DNA of 64,000 nucleotides from Owenia fusiformis (lineage: Eukaryota > Annelida > Polychaeta > Sabellida > Oweniidae). Numbering within the stretch: the first letter of the stretch is position 1; every line of letters starts with the position of its first letter. Positions 43,901 through 52,674 of the stretch are shown here, piece after piece. The DNA lies in the NCBI GenBank assembly GCA_903813345.2, contig CAIIXF020000007.1, positions 28,817,564-28,881,563 of the forward strand, given 5' to 3'. The notes under the pieces are model-generated. The model was not told where the DNA came from and searched no databases. It saw only the letters and a program-made list of their open reading frames with translations. Both the position numbers and the translations under genes were made by a program.

Positions 43901-46900
43901 TGATGACCATTGTGAATTATTGTGTTTTATGGATTATGGCGACGGCTTTTGTGAATGGATGTTGACCCTTTGAAACGCCTATGGACTTGGAGACATGATT
44001 TTATCTATCCCACATCATTTGAGACTGAATGCTCTAACTTGTATGAGTACTTGTATCTACAACTATTTTTGAGGTTATTGGCTATCAATTGGCTATCAAT
44101 TTTTAATTTTTTCTTCAACATGTATTGTAATGAGTTCAGTATGAATGAAATGTCCCTTGGTCTTCTGGTCTTGGATTGTGATATTGGTTCTTGAATGGTG
44201 GGGCGAAAGTGGGTATTAGACATTGTTTCTTTTGACGTTAGATCATGGTTTTGGGCTATATGGGGTATGCACTTAGAGTTTGCTTTTTCTTGCTAAGTTC
44301 CATTACAACTTTTGGTCCTTTCCCTTTGGCACTTGTGCTTATATATTGACCTCCCAAAAGCTAAATGTTCAATTCAGTAATGCACTAAACAAAACTACTT
44401 CAACTCAAATAGGTAGAGACTTAAAGGTATCGAGAAGTTTGGTAGCTCAATTTCCTTTATTGGAGTACGTGTTAAAGTTTAGCTATGAAGTGCCATCTGG
44501 AAGATTTGTATGGAATATTTGATTTGGACCTCGAATAAATCTTTAGCTAAATTTCCTCCAATCTATCCCTTTTCATTATCGAATAAGTGGGAATCTATGA
44601 CGATTTTGAATATTTAAGCACAAGCGCCAACGGGAAAGGACCAAAAGTTAAATGGAACCTAGCAAGAAAAAACAATCTCTAGGTGTATACCAGTCATAAG
44701 AAAAACAAACCCAATAATCCCAAAAACCATGATCTAACGTGAAAACGTGATGTTAACCTGATTGTTGGCCAGGTCAGTTTTCATATCATTACCTTTAAGA
44801 TGCTCAATTGAGACTGCGAAGTTGGCTTTAAGATCTGGTTCGTCGAAACATGGAAACACCTTTCTAGCGTCAGCTGACTGCAGCTGAGATGCCGCCAAGT
44901 ACCTGAAAGATACAGGTGCATCAGTAGTTAATGTAATATAGGCCTATCAGTCAAAGCATTTTTACTCAGGTTGCCCTAACATTGACACATCTTCATTTCA
45001 TTCTTCATAATATAACTTGTTTAGATGGTAAAATGATTGAAAAACTGACAAAAATACTAAATGGTATTATTCAAGAAGTAAATTGCTTATGGATAGGTTG
45101 GGTCAAACTATGATCAATTTCTAAGTTACACTTGCGTTTTCGACGGTTTACCCATGGGTTTTCAGTCCATGGTTTACTGAAGCCTTCCAATTCTCAAGTT
45201 GCAATGTTGCATTTGTTTTACAGACTTCAAAAACGCTTTGGATATTCCTTTTTAAACTGATCAAGACACCAAATTATATTAAATCCGTAATGATGGCAAA
45301 TCGATATAAAAAACAATTGCTTTTGACATAGCATGCGAAACACAGTTTAAAATATCGTTATACGTAATTTAGTTTAATTGTTGTAGCTCTTTGGATCAGC
45401 TCTAGATCTTTAGTTTAGAAAGGCATTTGCATTATTTGGTTGTCCCGGTGTAAAAGAAATTATGGTCCCCTGGGGATTATGGTCCCCTTTCCTTACTGGC
45501 CCTGACTGTGTATAAATGATAAGGAAAGTAATTGTGATTAGGTCACCATATAAATCAATGGAGAGTAGGACCATTTTACACCTGTATACTGTAGGCAGCA
45601 CTGGAAATTGATAAGGGGAAAACATTGTTTGAATATTCCTTCCAGGGGATGAGGGTAAATGTAGGCCTCTTTGAAAAAAAATTATGACTATCTTCAAAAG
45701 GATTTCAAAAGGATATGTAACGTTGATCCTAAACTAAACTATCGTTCATACTGAGCTGTATGCATCATTCAATTTTAAAACTTATTTAATGTGAGAAATA
45801 TGCAAGTTTTCAACCTATGATATTTTCAGAGAATGTATTTCAATGTTATTGATGGTGAAAGTACACGGAACATGGATTGATAAAGTTTTGGGAAATCTAA
45901 GATTTGATGATTTACAGATAGTGAACCTTTATATGCAAAAATGTGTAGGGTTTCCAAATTATTTTAATGTGGAAGGATACAAAGGATAGGTATCGATATG
46001 GTGAACTGAATTCAACAATGTCTTTTCTTAAACCAATTATTGAAAACATTCTGTAAAAAATACGGCCCTTTATGTAATGTTTCACTGATTGATAACAATT
46101 TAATGTGAAAATTATATATATTTTATATAATTGTTTTGTATAGATTTTTCGTTTTAAGTGCAATTGTTTTTGTTCCTTTCTACCAATTCTTGAGAATGAA
46201 ATAAAATGTCTTTCCGAACCTTGTTGGAACAAGATAGCATATACAACATTTTCTTAGACCTCTCAATATTATAGTTATACAAAGGAAATGTTGGTTGATT
46301 CAACAAAAAGTATTCAAAAATTAAGAAATTAAGATAAACATTTTATTTTCTTTAACAAGATACTTTTTAAAATCAACCAAACTTTCCTTTGAACAATTAC
46401 AATATTGAGAGACCTAAACACGTTGTGTTTATGTCGCTTTTTCCATTGAGGTTCGGATAGATGTTTCATTTCATTCCAAACATATTATACCAAAAAATAA
46501 AAGAAGTGTCTGATGTGTTTTCTAAAACAATAAAGAGAAAAGTATATATATTTATTTCAAATCATATTGTTACCATTCAAAAGATGACCATTAAATTGAC
46601 GATGTGTAAAATTTTCAGAATTGTTTGATGACTGATTTAAGAGAAACGCGTGTTCAAAAAGTTCACCATATCGATACCAATCCTTTCTAAGTTAAAAGGA
46701 GGACGGAAAGTATCGCAACAGATTTCGGACAGTCATATGTTGGATTTTGGCTATTTTCTGAAGATTTAAACAGCTATTTTCTGAAGATTTAAACAGGTGC
46801 ATATGTAAGGCCAATGCATTACCTCCAGGAAAAGCACTCATAGAGATGATAAACTAATTTTGACTTTGAGACAGGGAAGATGCAAACAACCCACCCACGT

Positions 46901-49900
46901 GTTTTTCTGCAATGTTGTCCTGATTTTCAACCCCTTCCACTCCTGCTTTTTCAATTTTTGTTTCATCAGTATGTTGTGTTTTGACACACAGTTAACCCCT
47001 TTAAAGGAATAAGTGATTCCTTTTATATAAAGTGGAAAAAATATTTCCAATGTTATTTTCCCAAAATTCATGCGATCCATTGCTTTCAGCTTAATTTTGG
47101 TCACCCATAATGGATATCTTTTAACCCCCGGAACGAATTACTTATTCCTTTAAAGGGGTTAATTGTGTGTAAAAACGCAACATATTGATGCTACAAAAAT
47201 TGAAAAAGCAGGGGTGGAAGGGGTTGAAAATCAGGACAACATTTCAGAAAAAACATAAAAACATGTGGGTGGGTTGTTTGCATCTTCCCTGTCTCAAAGT
47301 CGAAATTATTTTATCATCTCTATGATCCTGGAGGTCTAACATATGCACCAGTTCAAATCCTCAGAAAATAGCCAAAATCCAATATATGACTGTCCGAAAT
47401 CTGTTGCGATACTTTCCGTCCTCCTTTATGACATTTTCTAATTAAGGTATATAGGTTTTAGTTTTTTGAAAATATGCAAACCAAGGTATCGCAATGTTAT
47501 CATGAGATTTGAGAAAACGTTTTAGACGATATTCTTATAAGTTTAATTAAATAAGATTACGTTATTCAATATTCTTCAATACAAAAGCGCACAAAGATAG
47601 TTTCTAATAGCTGTGTCCCATTGATGCTTCCTCATTGACTAATCTGGTTTGGTAATTTGACACACGCCAAATAAGAAGCGAAAACCATTTGGTATCTCAG
47701 TTAAGAATCAACATTCTACATAGATGGTCATGGAACCAGATTTAAAGGGAACAAAAATGTAAAATTGTATCCAAAATCACTTAGTTTGTCAATATAATGA
47801 GACAATAGAATATCATATCGTGGTCTCTCAAATTATCAAACTAGATGAGTTAATGAGGAAACATCGCTCCATAACAGTTGTTCATCCTTGCAGCCACGGC
47901 ATAAATGAAGTCCTTTAAGAAGGATGCAGTTGTTGCCAATGCTTTGTTTCTAATACAGTGCTTTATAACCAGGTCATCTATCGAATGTCAAAACCAAATA
48001 TCACAAGAAGCTTCCCTGCGACTCAAATTCTACCATTGTTAACCTTATAAATAGATAAAAATGAAGTTAATGTGTTATGTAACAATGTTAAAGCTGCAGT
48101 TGAACCTATAACTAACAGCGTTGAATAGATCAATAACGCGTGTCACGGAGTATCATACTGCTGTGGGTGCTGCGATGGCGCTGACTAATGAGAGTATTGA
48201 TCAAAATACGTGTATTTCAATGTTACTGGAGTCTACGTCTCAGTACGGATCCAGCTAAATTGTGAGTCTGACTTAAAACGTAGATTAATAACAACGTTTC
48301 CGCTCTCAGTTAAGATGTCTAAAAGGTTTTCTCTCCCCTGGGGTTCTTTGAGAAAGCTTATACTCTGCTAAGAGGTGTTAAACATCGTTAACGTTCTTAA
48401 TTAGATTAGTAAATGGAGCATGTAAGCTGTAGTGGTGATTGACAGCGATATTCCTACGAAATCAGGTGTTACACCAAGATAAATCGGCAATAAAAAACAT
48501 TTAATTGACGTTTTAGTTTACTTAGAACATTCAAGCAAAATAGAAAAAGCTAAGTCGAAAGCCATTGTTCAAACATTTTGCTAAGTATAGGTTTACTGAG
48601 AGTGTCAAAACTATACACAAATTTTTGTATATTTACCCGAGAAAAATAATTTAGACATTTAAATGTTGATTTACAGACACTAAGTGGATGTCCTTCAAAT
48701 TATAAGTATTAAGCTCTGAACTGTGGGTCTTATCTTTGTTACTGGATCCTCATGGGTAAAAACAATAACATAAAAATCACTGGTTCGTTATAAAAGACAT
48801 AGATGGAATTTCGCCATCAATTTCGAAGTTGAAGTAAAACGATCTTTATTAGCCCTTGAGATATTCTGCAACAATGGAGAAGTTAAGTGGAAGAAACACA
48901 AGAATACCGAAATCTAGAGCAATAGTAAGCGTGATAAAATTCCAATTGATAGTAAATTGTATACGATTACATTTCACGGACAAACTAAGTATATGGCAGA
49001 AGTAAAACGCATGGAACCCCCTTTCCAAAAAAAACAATTTAGGAAAAATATTTCGAAAACATCATTTGTAGTTCCTCTCCTTTGTACGGCAAATTGGACG
49101 ATACTCTATTGAATATATCAGATGAAATGACAACTTCAGCTGATTTATCAAGTTGATTAGCGCTCCGTCTATCTTGTATATTATATCACGGCAATATTTG
49201 TATTGATTTCATTTGCTGGTGTCGTATTTACGAATCATTTTAGACCCGTACATTTTTTTCACTGTAACTATAGAGCTGTACTTTTGTTTTTATATTCAAA
49301 ATATGTCAGAGCGTCCCTACATTCGTCAGTCTGTTTCTACATCACAGGATGTCTTTCAGAATTTAAACGTCTGTTTTACAAACTATGATTTTATGGAACA
49401 GAAATGACATTGAGACATATGGACAAGTATAAAATTAAATCCATGCGCATGAAGTAGATCTGTGAAACAAAATATCCCGCACTATCCAATATCTTGTTTT
49501 ACTATTGTATAACTATATGGTAATGCCACGGCCCAGAAAAAAAATTGGGCCCAAAAATAGACTTTTATTGATTTTGAAATTGAGAATGACTTTGGGGAGG
49601 GGGGGTTCTTATTACATATTGCCCTTTGTGCTACCAAACGAAGGGAGTGTTGACTGGTGTCGAGAATTCGAAATCGTCCACTTGCATTGAAAAAGTAAAT
49701 TACTTTTACCACTGAGAGTTGACAAAATCAAGTAAATCATGCCTCTAATAATGTAGCAAAAGTTGAACTTGCCTGAGTGTTCCATTGTCATTTTTGTAAG
49801 AACTTCGATACAGACCCCTCAGATCGTCCTCTAAGGTCCCGTTGTATTTTCCTATTATCACCTTGTAACTTGCGCCTGTTTTTAACTGCTCCTTTAACTC

Positions 49901-50497
49901 GATGACGTAAAATTGATTTTTGGGCACTCGGATAGTTCGAGCTATGTCAAGATCGGCGTTATTGGAGTCTCGAACTACAGTGGCGCTATCGTCTATGTTT
50001 AACTTGTATGTATGCAGAATGATTAGATTCGTATCCTCTTCACATGTAACATTAATAGTCACTGATCCATTAAATATAAAAGAACTCAGGTCTACTCGAA
50101 TAACTAACGTATAAAATAGTGGGATGATTTTTCTCGGGAGCCTTATTTTTGCCCATGGTAGACTGGGGTCTATAGTTGGTAAGGCTGTAGGATTCAGGAC
50201 CAGTGGGTCGCTTTCCGTCAATTCGGAGTCCGCAGTGGGACAGTTTGGTCTTGTGCGACCAATGAGTCCAGCTAAAAGTGCAACCAAAATGATTATTGCT
50301 AAAACACATCCAACGAATAGTATCAGTTGATTCCGTGTAAAGAGATATCCTTTCTGTGGCCTTTTAACTTTCACTTCGCCGTTTTCGTGCCCTGAGTTTG
50401 TCAGATTGTTCGATTCCTTGAGGGGATACCCTGCTTCACCGTCATCCCCACCTTTAAGCATAACTTGATCTGCCATTATGCCCTTACAGTTCGACAT
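31827..50497 (-). CDS. ANPEP-like: M1 zinc aminopeptidase, aminopeptidase N-like, complete 17-exon gene
   Basis: A type II membrane ectoenzyme that removes N-terminal residues from peptides. Coding exons: 49773-50497, 44793-44902, 40492-40655, 39993-40113, 39513-39667, 38972-39085, 38502-38636, 38163-38294, 37514-37683, 36568-36650, 35954-36078, 34451-34506, 34008-34334, 32957-33124, 32622-32762, 32231-32389 and 31827-31914. They total 2973 nt in one frame (990 residues, normal for the family). The cytosolic tail is residues 1-57, the membrane anchor 58-80, followed by a Ser/Thr/Pro-poor stalk and the M1 N-terminal domain. GAMEN is at 384-388 and the zinc site H420-E421-x-x-H424 with E443 (HEVSH, NEGFA). 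The transition-state tyrosine is Y506 (ISYDKG). The ERAP1_C-type helical domain follows to the end. The motif [13 protein letters not shown] favours the APN branch over aminopeptidase A, but orthology needs a tree. One intron uses a GC donor. Confidence 0.95.
32231..32389 (-). CDS. ANPEP-like: Aminopeptidase exon 16
   Basis: The acceptor is TTTGTTTAG and the donor GTCAG|GTTGGT. It encodes [18 protein letters not shown] and [20 protein letters not shown], the F-x(n)-T-x-(F)-x-x-E-x-(Q)LE-x-(L) region of the C-terminal domain. Confidence 0.9.
32622..32762 (-). CDS. ANPEP-like: Aminopeptidase exon 15
   Basis: The acceptor is GACATTTAG and the donor GACAG|GTATTT. It encodes [37 protein letters not shown] and [10 protein letters not shown], helical repeats of the C-terminal domain, with an N-glycosylation sequon (NWT). 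Confidence 0.9.
32957..33124 (-). CDS. ANPEP-like: Aminopeptidase exon 14
   Basis: [19 protein letters not shown] and [18 protein letters not shown] are the conserved GGxxEWDxLW and A-SE-x-x-x-(M/L) signatures of M1 C-terminal domains. The donor is GGAG|GTCAGA. Confidence 0.9.
33370..33964. mobile_element. 595-bp TA-flanked MITE with poly-C/poly-G arms
   Basis: The ends are CAGGGTGTCCCGAAAGTATG and its complement, each followed by a run of nine to twelve C or G. The flanks are TA. Longer inverted arms include ATATATCATTTT and TGTCTGCC. It sits in intron 13 of the aminopeptidase gene, 44 bp from the donor of exon 13. A partial end (GCGTCACCCTG) of another element abuts its left side. Confidence 0.8.
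34008..34334 (-). CDS. ANPEP-like: Aminopeptidase exon 13, largest internal exon
   Basis: It encodes [37 protein letters not shown] and [12 protein letters not shown], corresponding to the family's (L)x-YxxxLxLxxYLxxExxYxxW block. The acceptor is CTATTTCAG and the donor CCAAAA|GTAAGA. Confidence 0.95.
34451..34506 (-). CDS. ANPEP-like: Aminopeptidase exon 12
   Basis: A 56-nt exon encoding [19 protein letters not shown], the conserved NRA-xL-I-DAF-LA motif. The acceptor is CATTACAG and the donor GCAAG|GTAAG. Confidence 0.92.
34870..34990 (+). repeat. Possible SINE fragment with B box
   Basis: GTGGGTTCGATCCCTACTAG contains an exact B box (GGTTCGATCCC) at about 34943, but no A box at tRNA spacing. 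A direct repeat of ACGAATTTCTTCGCTTGTTG-like text follows. It may be a SINE relic in intron 11. Confidence 0.35.
35030..35946. mobile_element. 917-bp TA-flanked mariner-type element abutting a splice donor
   Basis: The ends are CAGGGTGTTCAAAAAAAACG and its complement, with TA on both sides. It belongs to the same family as the element at 9345. It carries direct and inverted copies of a short transposase-like N-terminus ([15 protein letters not shown]). On the gene strand its first base is position +8 of intron 11, so the donor GTAAG is followed by the TA target and then CAGGG. Confidence 0.85.
35954..36078 (-). CDS. ANPEP-like: Aminopeptidase exon 11
   Basis: The acceptor is TTGATTTTAG and the donor CATTTG|GTAAGTA. 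It encodes [19 protein letters not shown] and FYRTNYD, the (G)xYRVNYD strand that opens the C-terminal part of the enzyme; V is replaced by T. Confidence 0.92.
36568..36650 (-). CDS. ANPEP-like: Aminopeptidase exon 10
   Basis: It encodes [15 protein letters not shown] and KTVWLEEKT, the beta-sandwich domain with the family's (W)-x-(I)P-(x)-(Y) start. The acceptor is GTTTTAG and the donor GACTG|GTAATG. Confidence 0.9.
36934..37298. mobile_element. Inverted-repeat element in aminopeptidase intron 9
   Basis: CATACTTGAGTGGGTTTGGG plus GTAGATAT (36941-36968) is repeated inverted at 37264-37291. Between them are copies of CCCGCTC, GGATATATTGTATATG and CAGATATAATATATCC. This is a MITE-like element of unknown class. 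Confidence 0.65.
37514..37683 (-). CDS. ANPEP-like: Aminopeptidase exon 9
   Basis: It encodes [19 protein letters not shown], the conserved (I)MdxWTxQxGFPVv motif, then [13 protein letters not shown], the (Q)xRF/L(L) strand. The acceptor is ACGTATGTAG and the donor TATGG|GTAAG. Confidence 0.95.
37729..37833. repeat. Inverted repeat with internal GTAGGATG hairpin
   Basis: ACAAAGTTGTTGATTTTCTT plus TCTC is repeated perfectly inverted 57 bp away. A second hairpin, GTAGGATG-TC-CATCCTAC, lies between, next to GACGTTTC. The arrangement resembles the end region of Penelope-like retroelements, but no reverse transcriptase is nearby. Confidence 0.55.
38163..38294 (-). CDS. ANPEP-like: Aminopeptidase exon 8
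   Basis: It encodes [33 protein letters not shown] and DLWATFTR, the KG-x-SVxRML and Y-(x)-(Y)-N-A-x-x-x-DLW signatures. The acceptor is ATTCTTCCAG and the donor CCAGG|GTAAAT. Confidence 0.95.
38502..38636 (-). CDS. ANPEP-like: Aminopeptidase exon 7 with catalytic tyrosine
   Basis: It encodes [36 protein letters not shown] and DSISYDK. The SHPI motif and the Tyr506 equivalent of the family's transition-state tyrosine are present. The acceptor is TATTTATTTCAG and the donor GATAAG|GTAACT. Confidence 0.95.
38972..39085 (-). CDS. ANPEP-like: Aminopeptidase exon 6 with third zinc ligand
   Basis: It encodes [33 protein letters not shown] and KSWNV. Glu443 of NEGFA lies 19 residues after His424, the exact HEXXH-x18-E spacing of M1 enzymes. 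The acceptor is TTTTGATTCCAG and the donor AATGTG|GTACGT. Confidence 0.97.
39343..39450. mobile_element. Small hairpin MITE in aminopeptidase intron 5
   Basis: TGCTTCAAGACCCTGGACCC and the complement of TGCTTCAAGACTGTAGACCC form arms of about 27 bp around a 35-bp loop. Confidence 0.6.
39513..39667 (-). CDS. ANPEP-like: Aminopeptidase exon 5 with GAMEN and HEXXH
   Basis: It encodes [33 protein letters not shown] and VMAHEVSHS. It carries the exopeptidase GAMEN motif and both zinc histidines with the catalytic glutamate. The usual HELAHQ is HEVSHS here: the near-invariant Gln is Ser. The acceptor is TTCTAAACAG. The donor CATTCG|GTTCGT is weak, but the frame to WFGN requires it. Confidence 0.95.
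39755..39905. repeat. Family B copy in aminopeptidase intron 4
   Basis: TATGTGACCACCACAAGTGG, TGGCATATTGTTTAAGTCCC, GTTCGGCGGTTGGTGTTCGG, GGCAGGTGATGACATTTTTG and TTAATATCTTGTT. It has a complete outer design and no tandem core. Confidence 0.7.
39993..40113 (-). CDS. ANPEP-like: Aminopeptidase exon 4
   Basis: It encodes [34 protein letters not shown] and VVPKS, the VR(I/V)WA and (Y)F-x-x-YF-(x)-(I)-x-(x)-P-K(S/x)D block. The acceptor is CCTTTTTAG and the donor TCAG|GTATGT. Confidence 0.95.
40492..40655 (-). CDS. ANPEP-like: Aminopeptidase exon 3
   Basis: It encodes [34 protein letters not shown] and [11 protein letters not shown], matching the conserved ALSNMP and MSTYLLAF-(V)-x-DF motifs. 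The acceptor is CCCTTGTAG and the donor CTCAAG|GTAAGA. Confidence 0.95.
41812..42905 (-). mobile_element. Degraded mariner element nested in family D copy 1
   Basis: The ends are CAGGGTGTTCCGAAAGTAAT and the complement of CAGGGTGTTCCAAAAGTAAC, with TA on both sides. Minus-strand fragments of a mariner transposase remain (see the separate pseudogene entry). A (TTA)n run lies at 42544-42570. The matched empty site is in family D copy 2. Confidence 0.85.
42240..42520 (-). pseudogene. Mariner transposase remnant
   Basis: [14 protein letters not shown] contains the family's second catalytic aspartate in a (H)xDNA(P) context. [15 protein letters not shown], in a shifted frame with a stop before it, corresponds to the conserved H-P-P-Y-S-P-D-L-x-P-x-(D/N)-(F/Y) motif that holds the third acidic residue in many mariners. 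Frameshifts and a stop show it is dead. Confidence 0.7.
43049..44233. other. Intron 2 sequence, nothing firm
   Basis: AT-rich aminopeptidase intron. A short TGGATCCCGGCTATGGCATT stretch near 43850 did not fit a known repeat. No coding region is supported. Confidence 0.35.
44234..44740. mobile_element. Inverted-repeat element beside exon 2
   Basis: ACGTTAGATCATGGTTTT at the left is inverted at the right end. Both arms continue with TTTTTCTTGCTA(A/G)GTTCCATT, TTTTGGTCCTTTCCC and TTGGC(A/G)CTTGTGCTTA. It lies 52 bp from the exon 2 donor in intron 2. Confidence 0.75.
44793..44902 (-). CDS. ANPEP-like: Aminopeptidase exon 2
   Basis: It encodes [19 protein letters not shown], then [17 protein letters not shown]. 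This is the family's A-(x)-(T/S)Q(x)-x-x-x-DAR-x-(x)FPC(F/W)DEP motif. The acceptor is CTGTATCTTTCAG and the donor CTTAAAG|GTAATG. Confidence 0.95.
44903..45980. other. Intron 1 of the aminopeptidase, distal part
   Basis: Nothing recognised. It is AT-rich and lacks splice-bounded coding sequence. Confidence 0.35.
45981..46686. mobile_element. Family D copy 2 (empty site for the nested mariner)
   Basis: The ends are AAAGGATAGGTATCGATATG and the complement of AAAGGATTGGTATCGATATG. The interior matches copy 1 in inverse orientation. Where copy 1 has the mariner, this copy reads, on the complementary strand, TATATAAAATATATATAATT with a single TA. Confidence 0.8.
46695..47427. mobile_element. 733-bp near-perfect palindromic element
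   Basis: Left AAAGGAGGACGGAAAGTATC and GCAACAGATTTCGGACAGTC are repeated inverted at the right. The arms extend more than 300 bp each (GACAGGGAAGATGCAAACAA, AACCCCTTTAAAGGAATAAG on both sides), leaving a short spacer near 47.05 kb. It has no coding potential and sits directly beside family D copy 2. Confidence 0.85.
47428..49772. other. Intron 1 of the aminopeptidase, proximal part
   Basis: AT-rich intron with no firm repeat or coding exon. The GC donor of the intron is at 49772-49771. Confidence 0.4.
49771..49773 (-). other. GC splice donor of aminopeptidase intron 1
   Basis: The junction CTCAG|GCAAGT uses GC in place of GT. Joining it to the exon 2 acceptor restores [12 protein letters not shown] in frame. 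The strong AG|GCAAGT context is what GC-AG introns usually require. Confidence 0.85.
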
Positions 50498-50538
50498 TAA
50501 GATGTCAAGCGTACATCCTCCATCTGCATCAGGTGGCC
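49773..50538 (-). CDS. ANPEP-like: Aminopeptidase exon 1: 5' UTR end, cytosolic tail, membrane anchor
   Basis: The exon begins after an acceptor (CACAATACAG) in the 5' UTR. Two in-frame starts exist. The first, at 50497, has T at -3. The second, at 50476 ([10 protein letters not shown]), has A at -3 and G at +4 and may be the main start. The tail is followed by a basic [14 protein letters not shown] stop and the anchor [20 protein letters not shown]. The ectodomain opens with [20 protein letters not shown], the standard (L)P-x-x-(V)-P-x-x-Y-x-(L) start. Several Asn sequons are present (NGS, NVT, NGT). The exon ends CTCAG|GCAAGT. Confidence 0.93.
50497..50529 (-). CDS. Upstream ORF ending in TAATG at the aminopeptidase start
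   Basis: A 10-codon frame (MQMEDVRLTS) ends in TAA, whose last A is the first base of the first in-frame ATG of the enzyme. This layout can allow reinitiation at that ATG or the stronger one 21 nt later. Whether it is translated is unknown. Confidence 0.5.
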   Translation of the reverse strand: MQMEDVRLTS

Positions 50539-50934
50539 CTGTATTGTGAAAACATCATATGCATATAAATTTGAAACGAAGAAAATGTCTTTTTCATTAG
50601 CGTAAATAGTGTTGGCGAACTGGAAAATTGCTGTTCAAAACGTTAATGTACGAAATGCTGAGATGAGTTGACCCCACTATAAAACTAATATTGTACTAGG
50701 TGTGAGGTGACTGACTCTCCAATCCCTCCAAAACGGCGTCACTTCTCTTAATTTCCCTTTAAATTTTGAATACGATTACATAGTATGATTGATATCTTTG
50801 TGTACTGTTTATGAAAACACCAAGCACGAACGTATGTTATCTTTTAATTCATCTATTATTTGTTTGACTTGAAAAACATGATCAACGTGATATTTTGTCT
50901 ACAGGATTTACCTTACCTGTCAAACTAACGCGAT

Positions 50935-51005
50935 CATCATAGCCAATCGATTGAGCTAAATCTAGTGAAGCCTGCCTCTCTATGTCTACGATCACCTTCC
51001 ACTAA
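50935..51005 (-). other. Likely 5' UTR exon of the aminopeptidase gene
   Basis: On the minus strand a strong donor GTTTGACAG|GTAAGG lies about 400 nt upstream of the UTR acceptor. The sequence before it (GTTAGTGGAAGGTGATCG onwards) is a candidate non-coding first exon. Its 5' limit and the promoter are not defined. Confidence 0.45.
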
Positions 51006-52482
51006 CTCATATATCCCTGGAAACCTGGAATTTACACCTACTTTATTTCCTTCCTGTTGCAGTAGATTGTTTTCTGATACCTTTGATTTGTATCAATGAT
51101 TCCCGAGACAAATCTTCACGTTAAATGTGCTCAACACGGAACGCTTGGCTTCTTGCCTCCGAATGTCTTGTTTCAAAGGCTTTGCGACGTTCACTAGGCT
51201 TAGTAGAATATAAACACGATTAAAGAGGTGTAGACGCTTCTTGAAATCCACTGCAGAGCTAGCTAATCATAATCCGTGAAAGGCCTGAGATAAGTAATCA
51301 TGATTTAAGTTGTAAAAATTCTATTATGCTAAATGTACCTATGTTGTACACATTACTATTTGGTTTTGAATACAGAAATAACGGGACCTTATATTGGATT
51401 TTGACAACAAATCTTTTATGTCTAAGTTCAAGGTCAGGTCGTGTGAAACTTCATTTTGATGAAAAAACCTTTACAAATCTTTCAATTTTATTAAAGTCAT
51501 TCATTAAATATTTGCACTCTTGAGGTTAAAAATTTCATAAAATCACATTTGCAAACCGGCTGTATACGCCGCAATTACATTAGACGAAACGTTAATTTTT
51601 GTATTCTAGCGTGATGTGGTGCGTTGGCAACAAACAACCGCTTGTTAACTCAACAGGAAGGTTCAATAAAATAAAATCATACTTAAATAATCATGGCAAA
51701 AATTTGAATAGCATTGGTTAAACCTTTTATGTTTTTATGTAAGAAAAGAACGTCACAATCACTAACATGCACTGTTGGCATCCGGATCGACGTTATGGTC
51801 AGCTGCAGAGTATGCATAATCACAAGCTGTATGATTTACATGTTTCACAATCTTTCGACTTGTGCATGCGGTGCTCGAGGTTCTCTTATCCTGAAAATGT
51901 TAATCTAATTTGTTATCTGCCTATCTAAGCTGTTATGTCAACTCTTTAAAAAAATGCATGAATAAAACAAGGAAAGTACGTTTTTGGTACATTTTTGTGG
52001 ATGTTAATTAATTGTACCAGGAAATTCCGGGGCTCAAAATGTGGTTTGCTTATCGAAATAAAGGCTATCCAATCAAACTACGTCAATCCATTGTTTTATT
52101 TATTAAACATTTTGGTACTTTTTAGTGGTTGTTAAAATTAAAATGTAGTTTAGGATTTCGAGCGTGGAACAAAAACTGCAACACTTAATTTTGAAAAAAC
52201 TGAATTATGATGGAATCTTCTTGAATATATCCTTTGAAACATTGGAATATTTACAATTTACATATAATCAACGACTTAGGCATGCTCTCGTGTAAAATCG
52301 TCCAAAACGTTTTAAATATGGATTTTCTGAATTTTGGATTTCTGTCTATGCCATTAGTTAAGTCATTTATGAATTGCTTTCGTAAATATTATTAATACTT
52401 TGTCCTATCTATTTACCCTTTGGAATAACTTCTTCGTTAAATTGGCTTGCTTCTTTTCTAAATACTGACATAATCATGACAG
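51006..52482. other. Upstream of the aminopeptidase gene
   Basis: It should contain the promoter on the minus strand, but no TATA box or initiator could be assigned with confidence. No coding region is seen. Confidence 0.3.
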
Positions 52483-52674
52483 GCCCGTAGCCAGGGGGGT
52501 TCGGGGGGTTCGGGCGAACCCCCCCCCCTGGCCAAAATTTCTTTCAAAATCCTGCAGTTTTTCACCATTCTGACTATTTTTTGAGTGATTTTTGGCCAAA
52601 TTTGCCAAAGTGAACCCCCCTAGAATTTTTTGGAAAAGTGAACCCCCCTTGGAAAATTCTGGCTACGTGCCTGC
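52483..52674. mobile_element. GCCCGTAGCCAGG inverted-repeat element
   Basis: The left end CAGGCCCGTAGCCAGG and right end CTGGCTACGTGCCTG are inverted, with CATGA on both sides as a possible 5-bp duplication. The body has runs of G and C, AGTGATTTTTGGCCA and AAGTGAACCCCCCT. It is related to 57.1-57.3 kb and to a piece inside the 1576 element. Confidence 0.7.
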
